Below, piece after piece: positions 10,060-21,516 of a stretch of 64,000 bases of DNA (position 1 is the first letter of the stretch; each line of letters begins with the position of its first letter). The notes under the pieces are model-generated. The model was not told the DNA's origin. It saw only the letters and a list, made by a program, of their open reading frames with translations, and ran no database searches. The translations under genes and the position numbers were made by a program. The stretch lies in the NCBI GenBank assembly GCA_964035575.1, contig OZ037928.1:186001-250000 (forward strand), given 5' to 3'. Source of the DNA: Rhynchopus sp. YZ270_cl-10. Taxonomy: Eukaryota; Euglenozoa; Diplonemea; Diplonemida; Diplonemidae.

Positions 10060-12108
10060 TTAGAGTATCACCCCCTTCGCCAACGCAGGGGAGGACAGCA
10101 TCGCATTGTTCTTGATCTCCATCATCCCTGTGGAGAGCCCCTTCCCGGTGAAGTGCACCAGAGAGGTCTTCTCGAGGAACGCCGCCAGCCCTGCTTTATC
10201 CCCTGGCATCTCAAACGCAAACCGCCACATCGGCTCATGCATGCACTGGAAGTGCAGATGCGGCGGGAGCAGGTCGGGGAAGGAGGCGGCCTCTCGAGCA
10301 GTTTCCTGTTCCGCGTACTTTGCACCGTCAAATCCGTCAGGACGGAGCCTCGTCTGGTGGAGAACCCGCCATGGAACCGGGGTTGTCTCGCGCTCCGCCC
10401 ATTCCTTTTTGGTGTACGGCCCAAATGAGTTTCCATTGCACGCATAAGAAATGTTAGCACTGTCGTCAAACGTCCAATGCTTTCTGCACGCAGTGGACAC
10501 CGCAGTAAAAAAGTTTCCGATTGTCAAATTCTGGGTATCATTCATAAGAAGAATCTGCTTGCCAAATGCCCGCCGTTTGTGCCGATTGTTCGTCCCCAAC
10601 CCTTTTGCGAGTTTTGAAAGGGAGTACATCGCGAGCCCCCTGCGGTTTCTTATGTACGGTCGTGGCGGTATATCTACCCCAACCTTGCTGTGTGCAAGAA
10701 TGGACCACAGCATTTCGACAACCCAGATGTCAGAGAATCGGACAGAGTAGGGGTCGTCCGTGGTCGCAAGGACGACACCAGTGTTGGGCCAGAGGGGGAA
10801 GCCGTCGATGAACTCTTTGGACTCCTTGCCGCGGCCGCGCTCACCGCATTGCATCATGACCTTGGGGGTGGGTGAGAGGCGGAGGACGTCTGACCAGAGG
10901 TCGCGGGTGACTAAGATGTCTGCATCAAGAAGGATCGTGTCGACGCCAGCTCGGATGCAGGCCTGAGGGGGGGAGATGGGGGTGGTTGAGAGTGAGTTAT
11001 TGAGAGGGGAGAGAGAGGCTTTGCTCGGATGCATGCCTGAGGGGGGGGTTTGAAAAGTTTGTTTTTTGCTACGTTTGTTTTGCAAATTGTATTTTATTGT
11101 AGTAACTTTGTAAGTTGAGAGGTAGGTGCCGCTTCTTTGTTGAGATAGCGACTAATTCCTGTTGAAGCCTCACTACAAGAAAAGAAAAATGTGGGAGGGA
11201 GATGGGGACGGTTGAGAGTGAGTTATTGAGGGGAGAGAGAGAGGCAGTGTGGGTGGTGTAAATACAGCACCCCAAAAGTTTAGTACAGTTTTAATACCAT
11301 CTGTTTTTAAACACCCTAGCAGGTTTATCAAGGAAAAAAATGCACAAAAACACAGAAAAAAAGGTTATGAGATGACCCGAAGCCTTAGTCACCTTATCAT
11401 ATTCGTAAATTGATGACAAAAAAAACATCACAGAGAACCCCCCCCCCGAGGAAGCATCGGAGAGGAGAGAGAGAGTCCACATACATTGAAAAGCTTCGGC
11501 TTGCAGAACGCAGCACCATAAAACGATGCTCTAGGCCCCGCAGACACTGCACTCCCCGCCTGCAGCCACGGACACAGAAACCGAATATCCGAGTAATGTG
11601 CCCCTACGGACTTCGCCCAAGCGATGGTCGCCTCATCCAAGGCGGATACCATGATGCCATGGGTTTTGTTGTTCGCCGCAGCCATTGCATTGTGCCACCA
11701 CGTACGCAATGAAGGCAGTGCCTTCTCATTAGCAAGCGCCGTAATAACCTTCCCCGACGCAGCCGCCCCTTTGATGTCTTTTTGAAACAACCCAAACTTC
11801 TCTTCATCCAGCCTCAATGTGTCGGCAACAAACTCCTTTGTCTCTTGCGTCCAATAATCTTCAATCATAAATTCGCCTGAGAATGGAATCGGAGGTTGTT
11901 CTCCTTCACGGCTGAAGGGGGTGCGATTGAGGGTTTGGTTTGCAGAATTTGAGGATGAAGACGAAGGAGAAGAAGAAGGCCCGCCTGTGGCATTGTGAAA
12001 CGCCGTCAACGATTCTAATCGGTGGTGTCTCCAATCATTCTTGAAACTCTGATATGTCACCACAACCAGCACGCTTGTTAGTGAAAACCCGAGATAAATC
12101 CGAGACAT
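10060..12108 (-). CDS. Two-exon DxD glycosyltransferase, type II membrane protein
   Basis: Predicted 508-residue protein from exons 11485-12108 and 10060-10962. The 522-bp intron starts GTATGT and ends CCCCTCAG, and joins the frames in phase 0. The N-terminus is a short cytoplasmic tail plus one hydrophobic segment (YLGFSLTSVLVVVTY), a signal anchor typical of Golgi glycosyltransferases. A Ser/Asn-rich stem and the catalytic domain follow. The metal/nucleotide-sugar motif DxD is seen as LLDADILV at about residue 221, with MMQCGE and WPNTGVV after it. This resembles the nucleotide-diphospho-sugar transferase family that includes plant RRA/RGXT-type arabinosyl- and xylosyltransferases (Pfam Nucleotid_trans). 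It probably adds a sugar to a glycoprotein or polysaccharide in the Golgi; donor and acceptor are unknown. The intron contains an internal direct duplication of about 50 bp (near 10972-11020 and 11200-11250). A TTTTTATTTTAG tract precedes the ATG directly. Confidence 0.75.
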
Positions 12109-12826
12109 TTTTTTTTTCTAAAATAAAAAGCAAGAAGAAGAAGTTCTAAAAAAGGGAACTCCTGAATTAAAAAAGGGTTTTGAAAACTTGGTTGTATTAG
12201 TGTAGACACCCAAGGATGAACTCCACTATGGGGTGGGGTGTTTTTTTTTCCCTTGGAAAGATGAACCTAAGCCTCTCACTTAGTCACCCCAAAAGGGGGA
12301 ATCCGAAAGTTGGGTGCAAATTTTAACAAGAGAACGCAGATATTAAGGGGTTCAGGGGGGAGTGGGGAAAGACAAAGGGCAAAAAAAAAAAAAAGAAAAG
12401 TTTATAAGATGATCCTAAGCCTCTCGTGCTTAGTCACCTTAACAAAAGATAGGTAGTGGTAGTGTAATCAGAATGGACGTTTGGGCAAAAAAAAATATGG
12501 ATGTAAAATGCTGGGGCAGGGGGGGAGGTAGTTATATGTGTTTCTTTTTGCCTGTTGTTGTGTTGTTTTGTTTTGAAAGTTTTTTTTTTGGTGATAAATT
12601 GTTGGAGTAGTGTAGTTGCCTCGGTTGTGTTGCCACAGTTGTGCAATCTCCACTGTCTTTTTTGTGGTGGTATGTGACAGAAGTTACGAACTTCTCTTTT
12701 CTCGCTGACTAAGGGGGTTGCTATTTGAGGTGAGAAAGTTTGCGGCGCCTGATGGCATATTCTTAGATACGGGGCAAATGTGGGCAAAGGGCAAAAGGGC
12801 AAAGGTGTGAATTGCTCGCCTCAAAG
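12109..12826. other. Intergenic with several short dispersed repeats
   Basis: No gene is seen. It holds a motif of the form GAAAACTTGGTTGTATTAG...CTCCACTAT (12180-12226; relatives near 17591, 19245 and 24835), two copies of the CTAAGC-loop-GCTTAG hairpin repeat (12258-12288 and 12401-12440) and a GTTGCC/CAACTGTG-type motif at 12592-12653. Confidence 0.5.
12401..12440 (+). repeat. Dispersed hairpin repeat alpha
   Basis: Consensus is TTTATAAGATGAACCTAAGC, a 7-base loop CTCTCGT, then GCTTAGTCACCTT. The 6-bp stem CTAAGC/GCTTAG is perfect here. Other copies are near 12258, 13941 (inverted), 15197, 17361, 18731, 20180 and 61068; a degenerate one is near 11363. Confidence 0.65.
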
Positions 12827-12967
12827 CTACGACACCGCATCGGTGGTAATCAAGGCCTGCGTGATGTAGGGATCCAGTTGGGGGACAACGAGCGAGCACG
12901 CGACGACAATGAGCGGAAGGAAGAACCCCCCTGCAATCACAGCAGAGGAACCAGGTTCAGCACCCAT
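12827..12967 (-). CDS. Small hydrophobic protein (46 aa), unrecognised
   Basis: A 46-residue frame from an ATG at 12967. It starts MGAEPGSSAVIAGG, continues with a hydrophobic run (FFLPLIVVACSLVV, about residues 15-28) and ends QALITTDAVS. It looks like a single-pass membrane miniprotein. Codon use is GC-rich and mixed, unlike the A/T-rich spacer around it, which is the main support. A TTTGTACCAG sequence ends 5 nt before the ATG in the same frame, so this could instead be the last exon of a longer gene (reading ...LMGAEPG), though no convincing upstream exon is seen. I recognise no family. Confidence 0.4.
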   Translation of the reverse strand: MGAEPGSSAVIAGGFFLPLIVVACSLVVPQLDPYITQALITTDAVS

Positions 12968-13704
12968 CAAATCTGGTACAAAGTGTGCTGGGAGGGGAAA
13001 AGGGATATGGCGAGGCGGGAGGGAAAAGGGATATGGCGATGCGGGAGGCGGTTTTTGATTGTCGGTCTTTGTTGTTGTGTTTTATTTTTCTTTTTTCGTT
13101 TTTTTTTGTTTTCACCATAAAGTGAATCTTCGCTTTTGAAATCTTCGGTTGAATGAATGTACTCGGTGGTCGGGGAGGAGGAAGAGAGGGAGGGAGAGAG
13201 AGTTGGTAGGATAAAAGATGAGAGAGTTATTCGCTCAAGAAAATAAAACAAAAGAAGAAAAAAAAAAAAGAAAAAAGAGAGAGAGAAAAACATGAAAGAT
13301 GACTGTGCTTCCCAGTACACATAGATCAGAAAAGAAAAAAAATCTCGCTCTTGTGTGCAAAAAAAAAAGTTGCTACTGTTGCGTTTGATATGTGCGGACG
13401 AGAAGCGCATTTTTCATATTTTTTCCCCCCCCCCACTTTTTCCAAAAAAAATTCTTCTCTTTTGCTTTGATTCGCTCAAAAAAAGATGGACAGCCCAAAA
13501 ACTTCGCATCCGAACGAACGGAAGAACATTTGGCAACAAAAAAAAAATTTTTTTTTGACTTAGCCCTCTCGTGAACTCGTGAACAGTGTACCTTTGGTAC
13601 GCTAAAAAAACACCCTCCCCCCAACCATACAGTCCTACCAATCCATTTCCGTGGTTTACATCTGATACACTGCTGCTCAAAAAAAGAAGAAAAATCACCA
13701 GGCT

Positions 13705-13844
13705 GTGGTGCTCCTGAAAACCCCATTTTGCGGACTTGTTGCGCACTTTATGCACAAAAAAAATAAATACAGGAATACCCTATATTACGTACTTAGTGCG
13801 TAGTTGTTGTGTACTTGGTATTTTTTTTATTTCAGGAGCACCAC
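13705..13844. mobile_element. MITE-like element with 15-bp perfect terminal inverted repeats
   Basis: The left end GTGGTGCTCCTGAAA is an exact inverted copy of the right end. A possible 5-bp target duplication AGGCT flanks it (13700-13704 and 13845-13849), though these bases also partly extend the inverted repeat. The 140-bp interior has no coding capacity. A shorter relative with the same ends and a shared GCG(T/G)ACTTG interior lies at 35177-35233. Confidence 0.65.
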
Positions 13845-13940
13845 AGGCTTCTCTATTCTGTGACGTTGTAATTGAGGTCGTCACCCGATTTAGCATTACA
13901 GGTTAATGGCAGAGGGTATGCGATGAAGACTTTGAATTAA

Positions 13941-13980
13941 GGTGCCTAAGCAACGAGAGGCTTAGGATCATCTTATAAAC
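13941..13980 (-). repeat. Dispersed hairpin repeat alpha (inverted copy)
   Basis: Minus-strand copy running GTTTATAAGATGATCCTAAG, loop CCTCTCGTT, CTTAGGCACC. The pairing arms are intact. Confidence 0.6.
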
Positions 13981-15196
13981 TATTCCTTGAATTTGAAATA
14001 AAATACAATAAAAAAAATGCGCATTTCTCTGTGACAGTGGTCCCTAATAAAAAAATATATTTTTAGTCACTCTTTACAATGCTGGTATGACATATCGCAC
14101 GATCAAGCTACATGGGATTCCACGTAGAAATACTCAATTATTTTCATATACTTTCTTTTCTAAACAAAAAGAAGGCAAAAGAGGGGGTCCGAAAAAAAAA
14201 ATGTACCCTTAAGAATGAAGAAATGGTAGTTTGCAACGTGCTAAAAAAAAAAACTCTGTTTTATGCAAAGGGTGGGGACGTGAGTTGTTCCGCACCGTGA
14301 AGAGAAAACGAAGGCAGTTCACAACCGCTCGGCGAATCACGCGGCCTCTTTATACCCCCTTTTTTAACGGCCAGAAAAATAGAAACACTCATCACACGAA
14401 TACAACCGGATGAGATGGCTGTGGTGAAACGCACACAACCTCAACCTGTATGGGTTGAGGAGTTGGTTCTACAGCATGGTTTTGCCCCCCCCAGAACCGC
14501 AAAAGTGTGTCCAACACTCTATTTCCTCCTTCATTTTCATAAGGTGACAAAATGATTAAGATATTCTTTTCAATCGAAAGATGGAGTTTTCCACCAGCGT
14601 TGTCTCCTCTTCGTCTTTGACAAAAGAAAAAAATTTTTTTTACAGAGGATCTCCCAACCTACCCCTCGTTATACCTATCTCTAGCTTTTCTATGTAAAAG
14701 GAAGTAACTTTGGGTAGCGTAAAACGACTCTGGGATGGCGGGGGGGCACTGAGGGAAAAAAAAACTTGAGAGTGCTGGAAAAACTAATAAGACGTGACGG
14801 AAAGACGACCCTCTTGTGCGGAAGCAGTGTGACGACTTTTTGAGAAGACAGCAAAATTAGATGATTTGTTTAACGAAAACCTGCCTGGGCTTAGGCCTCA
14901 GGAATATGGGTTTGTCAAGGCGGTTGTATGGTCGATGGTGGATGAGTTCAGGGGGCGGGGGAAAATAAAGTGAAGTTATTAATGCAGGCCACCTCCGACC
15001 TGACCCACGATGCCAGCCATCCGGATGGAAGCACAAGTAACAGCACAAATAAAAAAAAGGCTCAAGAAAAAACACGTGTCCTGTCCTGGAACACAACTGG
15101 GCGTCTGCTGATTCCAATGAAACGCAGGGGGGGGGCACCAAAAACGGAGGGAGTGCACACGAAAAGAAAAAAAGAAAAAATAAAGAAGTTTTTTTT

Positions 15197-15234
15197 AAGA
15201 TGAACCTAAGCCTCTCGTTGCTTGGTCCACCTTT
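15197..15234 (+). repeat. Dispersed hairpin repeat alpha
   Basis: AAGATGAACCTAAGC, loop CTCTCGTT, GCTTGGTCCACCTTT. One G-T change in the right arm (GCTTGG) still pairs as G-U in RNA. A GC-richer motif with GTTATTAATGCAGGC lies about 200 bp to its left (14969-15049); relatives of that motif are near 20408, 21149 and 33321. Confidence 0.55.
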
Positions 15235-15341
15235 AACGGTACACAACGGATGTGATTTGGAGAACAATGACACGCACGACTGACACAAGAATAAGGAGAA
15301 CGGGACAAGCTAAGAAAACAACAAACAAAAAATAAACTTGG

Positions 15342-15371
15342 AAAGATGCATGTACCTCTCGTGCACACATA
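15342..15371 (+). repeat. Hairpin repeat alpha, variant stem
   Basis: AAAGATGCATGTAC-CTCTC-GTGCACACAT: the same GATG lead and CTCTCGT loop as alpha, but with different arms (TGTAC / GTGCACA) that still pair. Variant-stem copies are also at 19728-19758 and 60953-60982. Confidence 0.5.
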
Positions 15372-16293
15372 CACACAAGTGGGCCATACTCCGTTCAGGC
15401 GTTACCCACTCTAAACCCGTTATCAAACACACACACCTAAAAAAAGGGGGGCTTGAAAATGTTTTTAGTATGTTTTGAAAGTGCTTTGTGCTCTGTTTAA
15501 TTTTGCTTGATTGACACACACCTAAAAAAAGAGGGGAAAGGGGAGAACCAAGGAAACATTAAAAAAGTCATCGTGAAACCACACAACCAAATTTTTAATT
15601 TGTAACTTACAACTCATGAGGTACTTTTTTCGTTTTAGTTGTTGTCGTTGTCGACAGATCGTCTCAGCACACCACCAGAGTGGAAAAGCCTACACGATTG
15701 AGGTAAACGCCTGTATGTGCCACACAAACTGGCAAAAGGGGGAGGTGTCGTCACTCACCTTTTTCAATGAAATACTATTGCTTACCAATGGTCTTCTCCA
15801 AGCTACTGTTGCCCCCCGTTTTTTTGTTGTGTCGACAAATCACTTCGCTCCAAAAACGGAGCAAAGTTCTGTACTCAAAGTTGGCCGAAGCCTTTTGTAC
15901 TGCAGAAGGTATAGACGTAGGCCGTCCGTTTTTTTTCTTTTTAGTTCTTTGTAGAATCCACAATCAACAAATCAACAATGCCCCTACCCAAAGAAAGAGG
16001 GTGGGTTACTGAAATACTATTGCTTACCAAATGGTACACACTCGAACACTGTTGCCCCCTTTTTTCTTTTTTCTTTTTTCTTTTTTCTTTTTGGTTTTCT
16101 GTAGAACCAACAACAATGCCCCTACCCAAAAGAAAGAGGGTGGGTTTTCTGTACTCGTCGGAAGGGAGGAAGAAGGATAAGAGATGAGAGAGAGATTCGC
16201 TCAAAAAAAAAATACACTTTTTTTTTTCTTCTGTTGTGTCGACAAATCGACTAAAAGACCGGATAAAGCATTTTTTTTTTTTTGACTTGAAAT

Positions 16294-17028
16294 ACAGGGC
16301 GTTCGCTATCGCCATCGTTTTTTCCTGATCGTGGCGAAATGCCAAAAAACCCGAAATTTTTGCTTTTTTACTAGTGCTTAAAATAGGTCAAAAAAAATTT
16401 TCCCGCCGGAGAGAAGCTAGTTCGTGGGGGTGAATCCCCGGTACTGAGTGGTCGAAAAAAAATTGCGATTTGCGCGTGATCCCTTCCCCAGCACTAAAAC
16501 CAGCAAAACGATGGAGAATTTCATCAATCCCCCCCTCACTGAGGGTCTCTTTGTGCTGTTTAATCAAACAGATGTACAAGAGAGAGGCATCTGTCATATG
16601 AGACTTCATCCTTAGTTTGATTATTTTCAATCAACTAAAACGTCTCTCTGCCGTTGAAGGTAGAGTTGACACGAGTAGTGACACCTTCTATAACAGGGGG
16701 TACGGGACACCTTCAGCAGACTGCAGGATTGAGGAGCGAGCGGGAGTGCTGGGGAAACTTACTTTCACGGCAGGCGGGTTTGCGGATGATTTTGAGTACA
16801 GTGGACACCCCCTCTGCGACCCCCCCTCCGGGGGGGTCGACAGGTTGGGGGGGAGAAATCTCTCTCTCATTTTTTTTTCCCCCCCTTTTTTTTTTTATTT
16901 ATTTATTTATTTATACAGGGTTTCGCCCCGGTGGGGCGAAGCCCTGGGGCGAAATAAAATGTCATTTTTTCAGGAAAAGATTTTTTTAACGAAAAAAAAT
17001 ATTTTTCGCCCCGGGGCGAACGCCCTGT
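16294..17028. mobile_element. TIR DNA transposon remnant, 735 bp, inserted in a palindrome
   Basis: The ends carry a perfect 13-bp inverted repeat ACAGGGCGTTCGC and are flanked by a 6-bp direct repeat TGAAAT (16288-16293 and 17029-17034), a target-site duplication. The interior has protein-like pieces on the minus strand: one frame at about 16388-16630 (with HRFAGFSAGEGI and HPHELASLRR) and another at about 16688-16870. They may be transposase remains, but I recognise no catalytic motif. Near the right end is a strong hairpin, CAGGGTTTCGCCCC/GGGGCGAAGCCCTG. Removing the element restores an exact inverted copy of the sequence at 17063-17099, so it landed in one arm of a pre-existing palindrome. 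Confidence 0.7.
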
Positions 17029-17029
17029 T

Positions 17030-17116
17030 GAAATACTTGTTTCATATACTAACTATTCTACTGAATAGTTAGTATATGAAACAAGTATTTCAAGTCAAAA
17101 ATTTGACTTGAAATAC
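17030..17116. repeat. Nested perfect palindromes (foldback element)
   Basis: Left arm 17030-17058 and right arm 17063-17091 are exact 29-bp inverted copies around a TACT loop. The right part of that arm is itself the left arm of a second palindrome (17085-17099 / 17102-17116, GTATTTCAAGTCAAA). Counting the sequence left of the inserted transposon, the first palindrome extends to 37-bp arms. Related ends occur near 20568-20600 and 20883-20898. Confidence 0.75.
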
Positions 17117-17360
17117 AAAAAAGCCCTCTCATTGAACCGCTCTGAAAAGAATTTACTGGCTTCCCCCATTATTTTCTCTCTTTACTCCCCTACGAATACA
17201 AGAGGCTCTTGTATTCATCCCCCCTCAGTAATTCCACATTTAGTGGAGTCGATAACTCTGTATCGTAAAAAAAAAAAATGCACAAAAAAAAAATCGTTGG
17301 ACGTAAAAAAAGGTTGGATAAAATGCAAGCCTCTCCGTAGTCCACGTTTACAAGATAAGT

Positions 17361-17404
17361 TTAGAAGATGAACTTAAGCCACTCTCTTGTTGCTTAGCCA
17401 CCTT
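17361..17404 (+). repeat. Dispersed hairpin repeat alpha
   Basis: AGAAGATGAACTTAAGCCAC...GTTGCTTAGCCACCTTG, with a slightly longer loop. A more degenerate neighbour (about 17309-17350) gives a tandem pair. Confidence 0.5.
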
Positions 17405-18730
17405 GTAAATACACGGCTTTGGCTGAAATAAGGATAAGAAGGGGAAAAGGGGGAAAGGGAGGGTGATTCTTTTAGGGGTGGTGGTGGGTGGGGGGGGGAG
17501 AGAAAGAGAGAGAGAGAGAGCGAGAGGCCACGGATTAGTGTGGCCGCCATATTGACTGTCTGCACTGCTTTTATTTTTATTTTATTTTTTTGAAAACTTT
17601 GTTGTATTAGTGTAGCCACCTTAGAGTGTGCTCCACTATATTTTTTTTGTAGTTTTCGACAAATCACCTTTTTGTCCGAGGAGGGGGGTTTGAAAATGTT
17701 TGTTGTTATGTTTGTACTCTTTGTTTTTGCTATTTTGTGTTTGTGTTTGTTTAGCTTTTTTAGATCCTTAACCAAAGCGATGTGCGAACTTTAATGTAGT
17801 TCCCCGAGGAGGGGGGTTCTTGTACAAATGTCACCCCGAAAAGGCTAATGAAATGTCAAAAAAGGCATGCAGATCACAAAAAAAAAAATCTTGTTGTGTG
17901 TTGACCTGTAAATTGATACAAGATGTAACTCAAAAAAAAAAAGGGTTTTCACAAAAGTTGTGTTCAAAGTGTGGGAGGGGTGTTGGGGAATTTAGAAAGG
18001 GCTATAATGGCCCATATAGGGAAGCAAGGGAAGGTTCCTCAGCACTGGGCTGTGGTTGAAGAAGCGGGGCGGTGGTGTGTGTTTTTGAAAAGGGGAAAAA
18101 AAAATAAAATCAAAAAGTGGGTAAGTTTCAGAGAGTTGTCACGTCACACAGCGGACCGGGTCCCGAGGGGGGTTTGAAAGTTAGTTTTGTTTTGTTTTGT
18201 TTTGTTTTTGCTACTTTATTTTGTTCTTTTTTGTTTTGTCGTTGTTTACTTTCGCAGCATGACCAAGGGTCGTTAAGACATGGTACGTTTGGGTCCCGAG
18301 GGGGGGTCGTCTGTGTGTGGTGAAGCGGAAGATGCAGAGATGCACAGAAAAAGTCGTAACCAATCCAATACTGTTCTCAACAACGTTTTGCACACTAAAA
18401 AAAAAAAGACCATTTTTTTTTATTTTCGAATACTTGGTTTTTGGAGGAGCAATGCACTCTAGGGACCGAATTTCCTATTTTTTTTTTTTTGGCAAGATCC
18501 TCAATCCTCAACACTAGCACACACGACCCCAACAAAATATCACTTTTTTTTTTTGGGCGAAATTACTCGCGCACAAAACATAAAAGAAACCTAATTCTAT
18601 TCAACCACATCAAAAAAGGGGATTTTTCTGTGTTAGCCCACAGCACAACGATCGCCTTGCTGCAGCTCTCACTATGTCTTCCTAATCACTATTCTGGTTT
18701 CGCTCTAACTTACAAAAAAAAACAAGAAAA

Positions 18731-18775
18731 GTTTTTTATAAGATGAACCTAAGCCTCTCATTTGCTTGGTCACCT
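18731..18775 (+). repeat. Dispersed hairpin repeat alpha
   Basis: TTTTTTATAAGATGAACCTA..., stem AAGC/GCTT, loop CTCTCATTT, followed by GGTCACC. The lead GATGAACC and tail TCACC match the consensus. Confidence 0.55.
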
Positions 18776-19727
18776 GAAACATAAAGAAAATGGGGGGTAT
18801 GGGGTTTTCATTTGTGAGACACGGCTGCTCACAGAACCACCCGGGGAAAGATAACACACAACACCACGCACCTCTTTTATCTTTAAATTGATGGTAGTTT
18901 TGCCCACTTTGAACCGCAGGAAAATGCACTTTTCAACTTTTTTTAATTTTGAAAAGCTGCAAAAAAGCAAGAAAAAATCCGGGGGTAGGGGGTGTCTGAT
19001 ACTACCTTGGACTACCCCACGCTTTTGGTGTCAAAGGACCAGGTGGGGTGAGCAACTTTGGGTGAGTAAAATTGCTCACCCAAACCTCGACCATTTGACA
19101 ACCGTTCTACCCTCCTTTGTTGGTATAAGTTGTGGGGAGGGGGAAACGGTACAAGGTGTGGAGAGGAAGGGGACAAAAAAAGGACCTTTTTGTGCCTTTG
19201 GTTGGCTTTGGGTTTGACTCAACAAAAGAACGACCCAATGAATTTTGAAAACTTGGTTGTAGTGTAGCCACGGGTTGATCAGCAAAAATGCAGATTTTTT
19301 TTTTTTGAACAACAACAAAAAAAGAGATTTTATGAAATACCCTGTTAAAAGGTCCTTCCCTTTTTATTAGTTCAAATTACTGTCTATTCTCCTGAATAGA
19401 AGGTATAATAGGGGTGCTAAATGGTGCCCAAAAAAAAAATTGAAAAAGTCTCTCTTGTCTTTTTGCCCTCATGATGATAACTGTTGAGATCACGCAGTGT
19501 TGATGGGGCCAAACGTTTGTTTGCCTCTGGTTCTATAGAATAGCGTGCCCCCCCAACAGACACGGGGTAGAAGAACATAAGAGAGGTTGAACTGTGCTAA
19601 AAAACAACACATCTCAGCCTAGCTCATTCAAAAAAAAAAAAAGTTGATAGTGCACAACGCCGGGACGCAGGCACTGACACTCCAAAAAAAAAAAAAAAAA
19701 AATCCAAGAAAAAAAAGAAAGCTTGTC

Positions 19728-19758
19728 TGATGAATGTGTACCCTCTCGTGCACACACT
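19728..19758 (+). repeat. Hairpin repeat alpha, variant stem
   Basis: TGATGAATGTGTACCCTCTC then GTGCACACACT. The GTGT(A)/(G)CACAC arms pair around a CCTCTCGT-type loop. Confidence 0.45.
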
Positions 19759-20179
19759 TCGAATGAAAGAAGAAGAAAAAGAGGGGAGAGAAATATGGAA
19801 ATAATGAAACCAAAAAAAAATGTCTGTTGCTTGTTGTCACCTTTTGCGATACAAAAAGAGGAAGTGAGAGTGATAGAAGAAGTGCACAAAAACTAAAAAC
19901 GCCCCTGGTGTGATCACCCAAACGGATTCTCCGTGGTTCTCCCGAAGGTGCTCCGCAAATATTAATATAGCCCGAAACAGTTCTCCGTGGTTCCCCCGTG
20001 GTTCTTCCGTGGGTTGTCCGTACCCCCTGAATCACACCAGCCCCACAGTTCGGCGGATGTAGGCACTGCTGAAGAAGAAGAAGAAGAAGAAGAAGAAGAC
20101 AACTCAAATACGGGAAAGAGCCACATCCGAAAATATGTGCTCGCACAACTTTGATACAAAAGAGAAAAAGAAAAGAAAA

Positions 20180-20219
20180 AAGTTTATAAGATGACCCTAA
20201 GCCTCTCTATTGCTTCGTC
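20180..20219 (+). repeat. Dispersed hairpin repeat alpha (interrupted copy)
   Basis: TTTATAAGATGACCCTAAGC, CTCTCTATTGCTTCGTCT. A second right half, GATGCTTAGTCACCTTAG, appears about 65 bp further (20282-20299), as if an insertion split or duplicated the motif. Confidence 0.45.
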
Positions 20220-20730
20220 TGATTAGATTACTTAATGTTTTGAACATTGGTTATTCATCAATCTTTTTTGTTGTTGTTTTGGATGCTTAGTCACCTTAGA
20301 AAAGGTATAAAAAAAATGAAAAATGAAAACACGGCTTTCACAACTCTACCCTTTGTGGTAGTCAGCGGAACCCACTACATACAATTTTTTCTCTCGTTTT
20401 TAAACAATAAACTGATGTTGATGCAGGCACACCTCTGACCCCATTTGTTCGACGCCAGCCCATCCGTATGAAAGCACAAAAGTACCCTGCGGCCTTTAAG
20501 GAGAAGTTGAAACGTGGCAAAACGCCTCACCAGTTCATCGGACAGCAGAGTACTGAATTCAATAAAATTGTTTCATATACTAACTACTGAATAGAAGGTA
20601 TAATAGGGGTACACTAAATAATACACTGAACTCAATAAACAAAAGAGAAAAAGACTCGGTTGGGTGTTCGTGATTTTTACTCGAGTGTTGAAGCCAAAAA
20701 CCAGCACCTCCCAAAGCCAACGTACAATAT

Positions 20731-20842
20731 ACCGTGTTTCGAAATATGGACCAGAAAAAACATGACCAGAATAATCATTGACCTTTTGGGATTATTTTTT
20801 TATGGACCAATTTTTCTGGTCAAAACTTTTTCGAAACACGGT
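20731..20842. mobile_element. 112-bp MITE-like element with 14-bp perfect TIRs
   Basis: The ends ACCGTGTTTCGAAA and TTTCGAAACACGGT are exact inverted copies. A second perfect pair, GACCAGAAAAA/TTTTTCTGGTC, lies inside (20749-20759 / 20811-20821), so nearly the whole element can fold back. No coding capacity and no clear target duplication are seen. Confidence 0.65.
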
Positions 20843-21516
20843 GTCTGATGAAGGGCTCAGCTTCCCCCTTGACGACCTTTTTTTGACTTGAAATACGACA
20901 AACCTTTGGCTAGAAAGAGAAGGAAGAGCTGTGGGATGTACACTGGCCGTGTCTCTTCTGACGAGAGACTGGTTGATAGGAGATGCAATGGCACAACACG
21001 ACAGTGAAAAAGCAAAAATGAAATTTTTTTATACTTTGGTGGTTTCATCATCGTTGGGCTTTACAATGATGATGAAAAACACAAAAAGTAACAGGACAAA
21101 AAAAAAGTTTTACTCCACCCGTCGTGCACCCGAATATTATTAAAGAAAGAGTAGTCATTGACGCAGGCATGTTGTCTGAAGAAAAGTTACCTGACGTCAA
21201 AAAAAAAAAAGAGAAGTTGAAAAGTGCAAAAAAAAAAAACAAAAAAACGCCTCACCGTTTTATAAGCGGACGCAGGGCCACTGCGTAAATTCCAAAGACG
21301 TTGTGCATTTTGCAAGGAGGTTTAAAAAGAAAAAAGAAACAAAAAACGCACACACACGAACAGGCGGACGCAGGGGCGCTACACAAAATAATCAGCAATC
21401 AAGAAAGGGGTACACACAAGAACACAATCAGCTTTGCGCCGGCAAAAAATAAAAACCCTCCCCTACGCAACGCAACTAATTCCCATGCAAACTGTTGTTT
21501 TTTTTTCTTCTTTTTC

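Noticed and set aside
16388-16480. tRNA T-arm-like GGGGGTGAATCCCC
   Set aside because: No acceptor, D or anticodon arms fit around it; it lies inside the TIR element.
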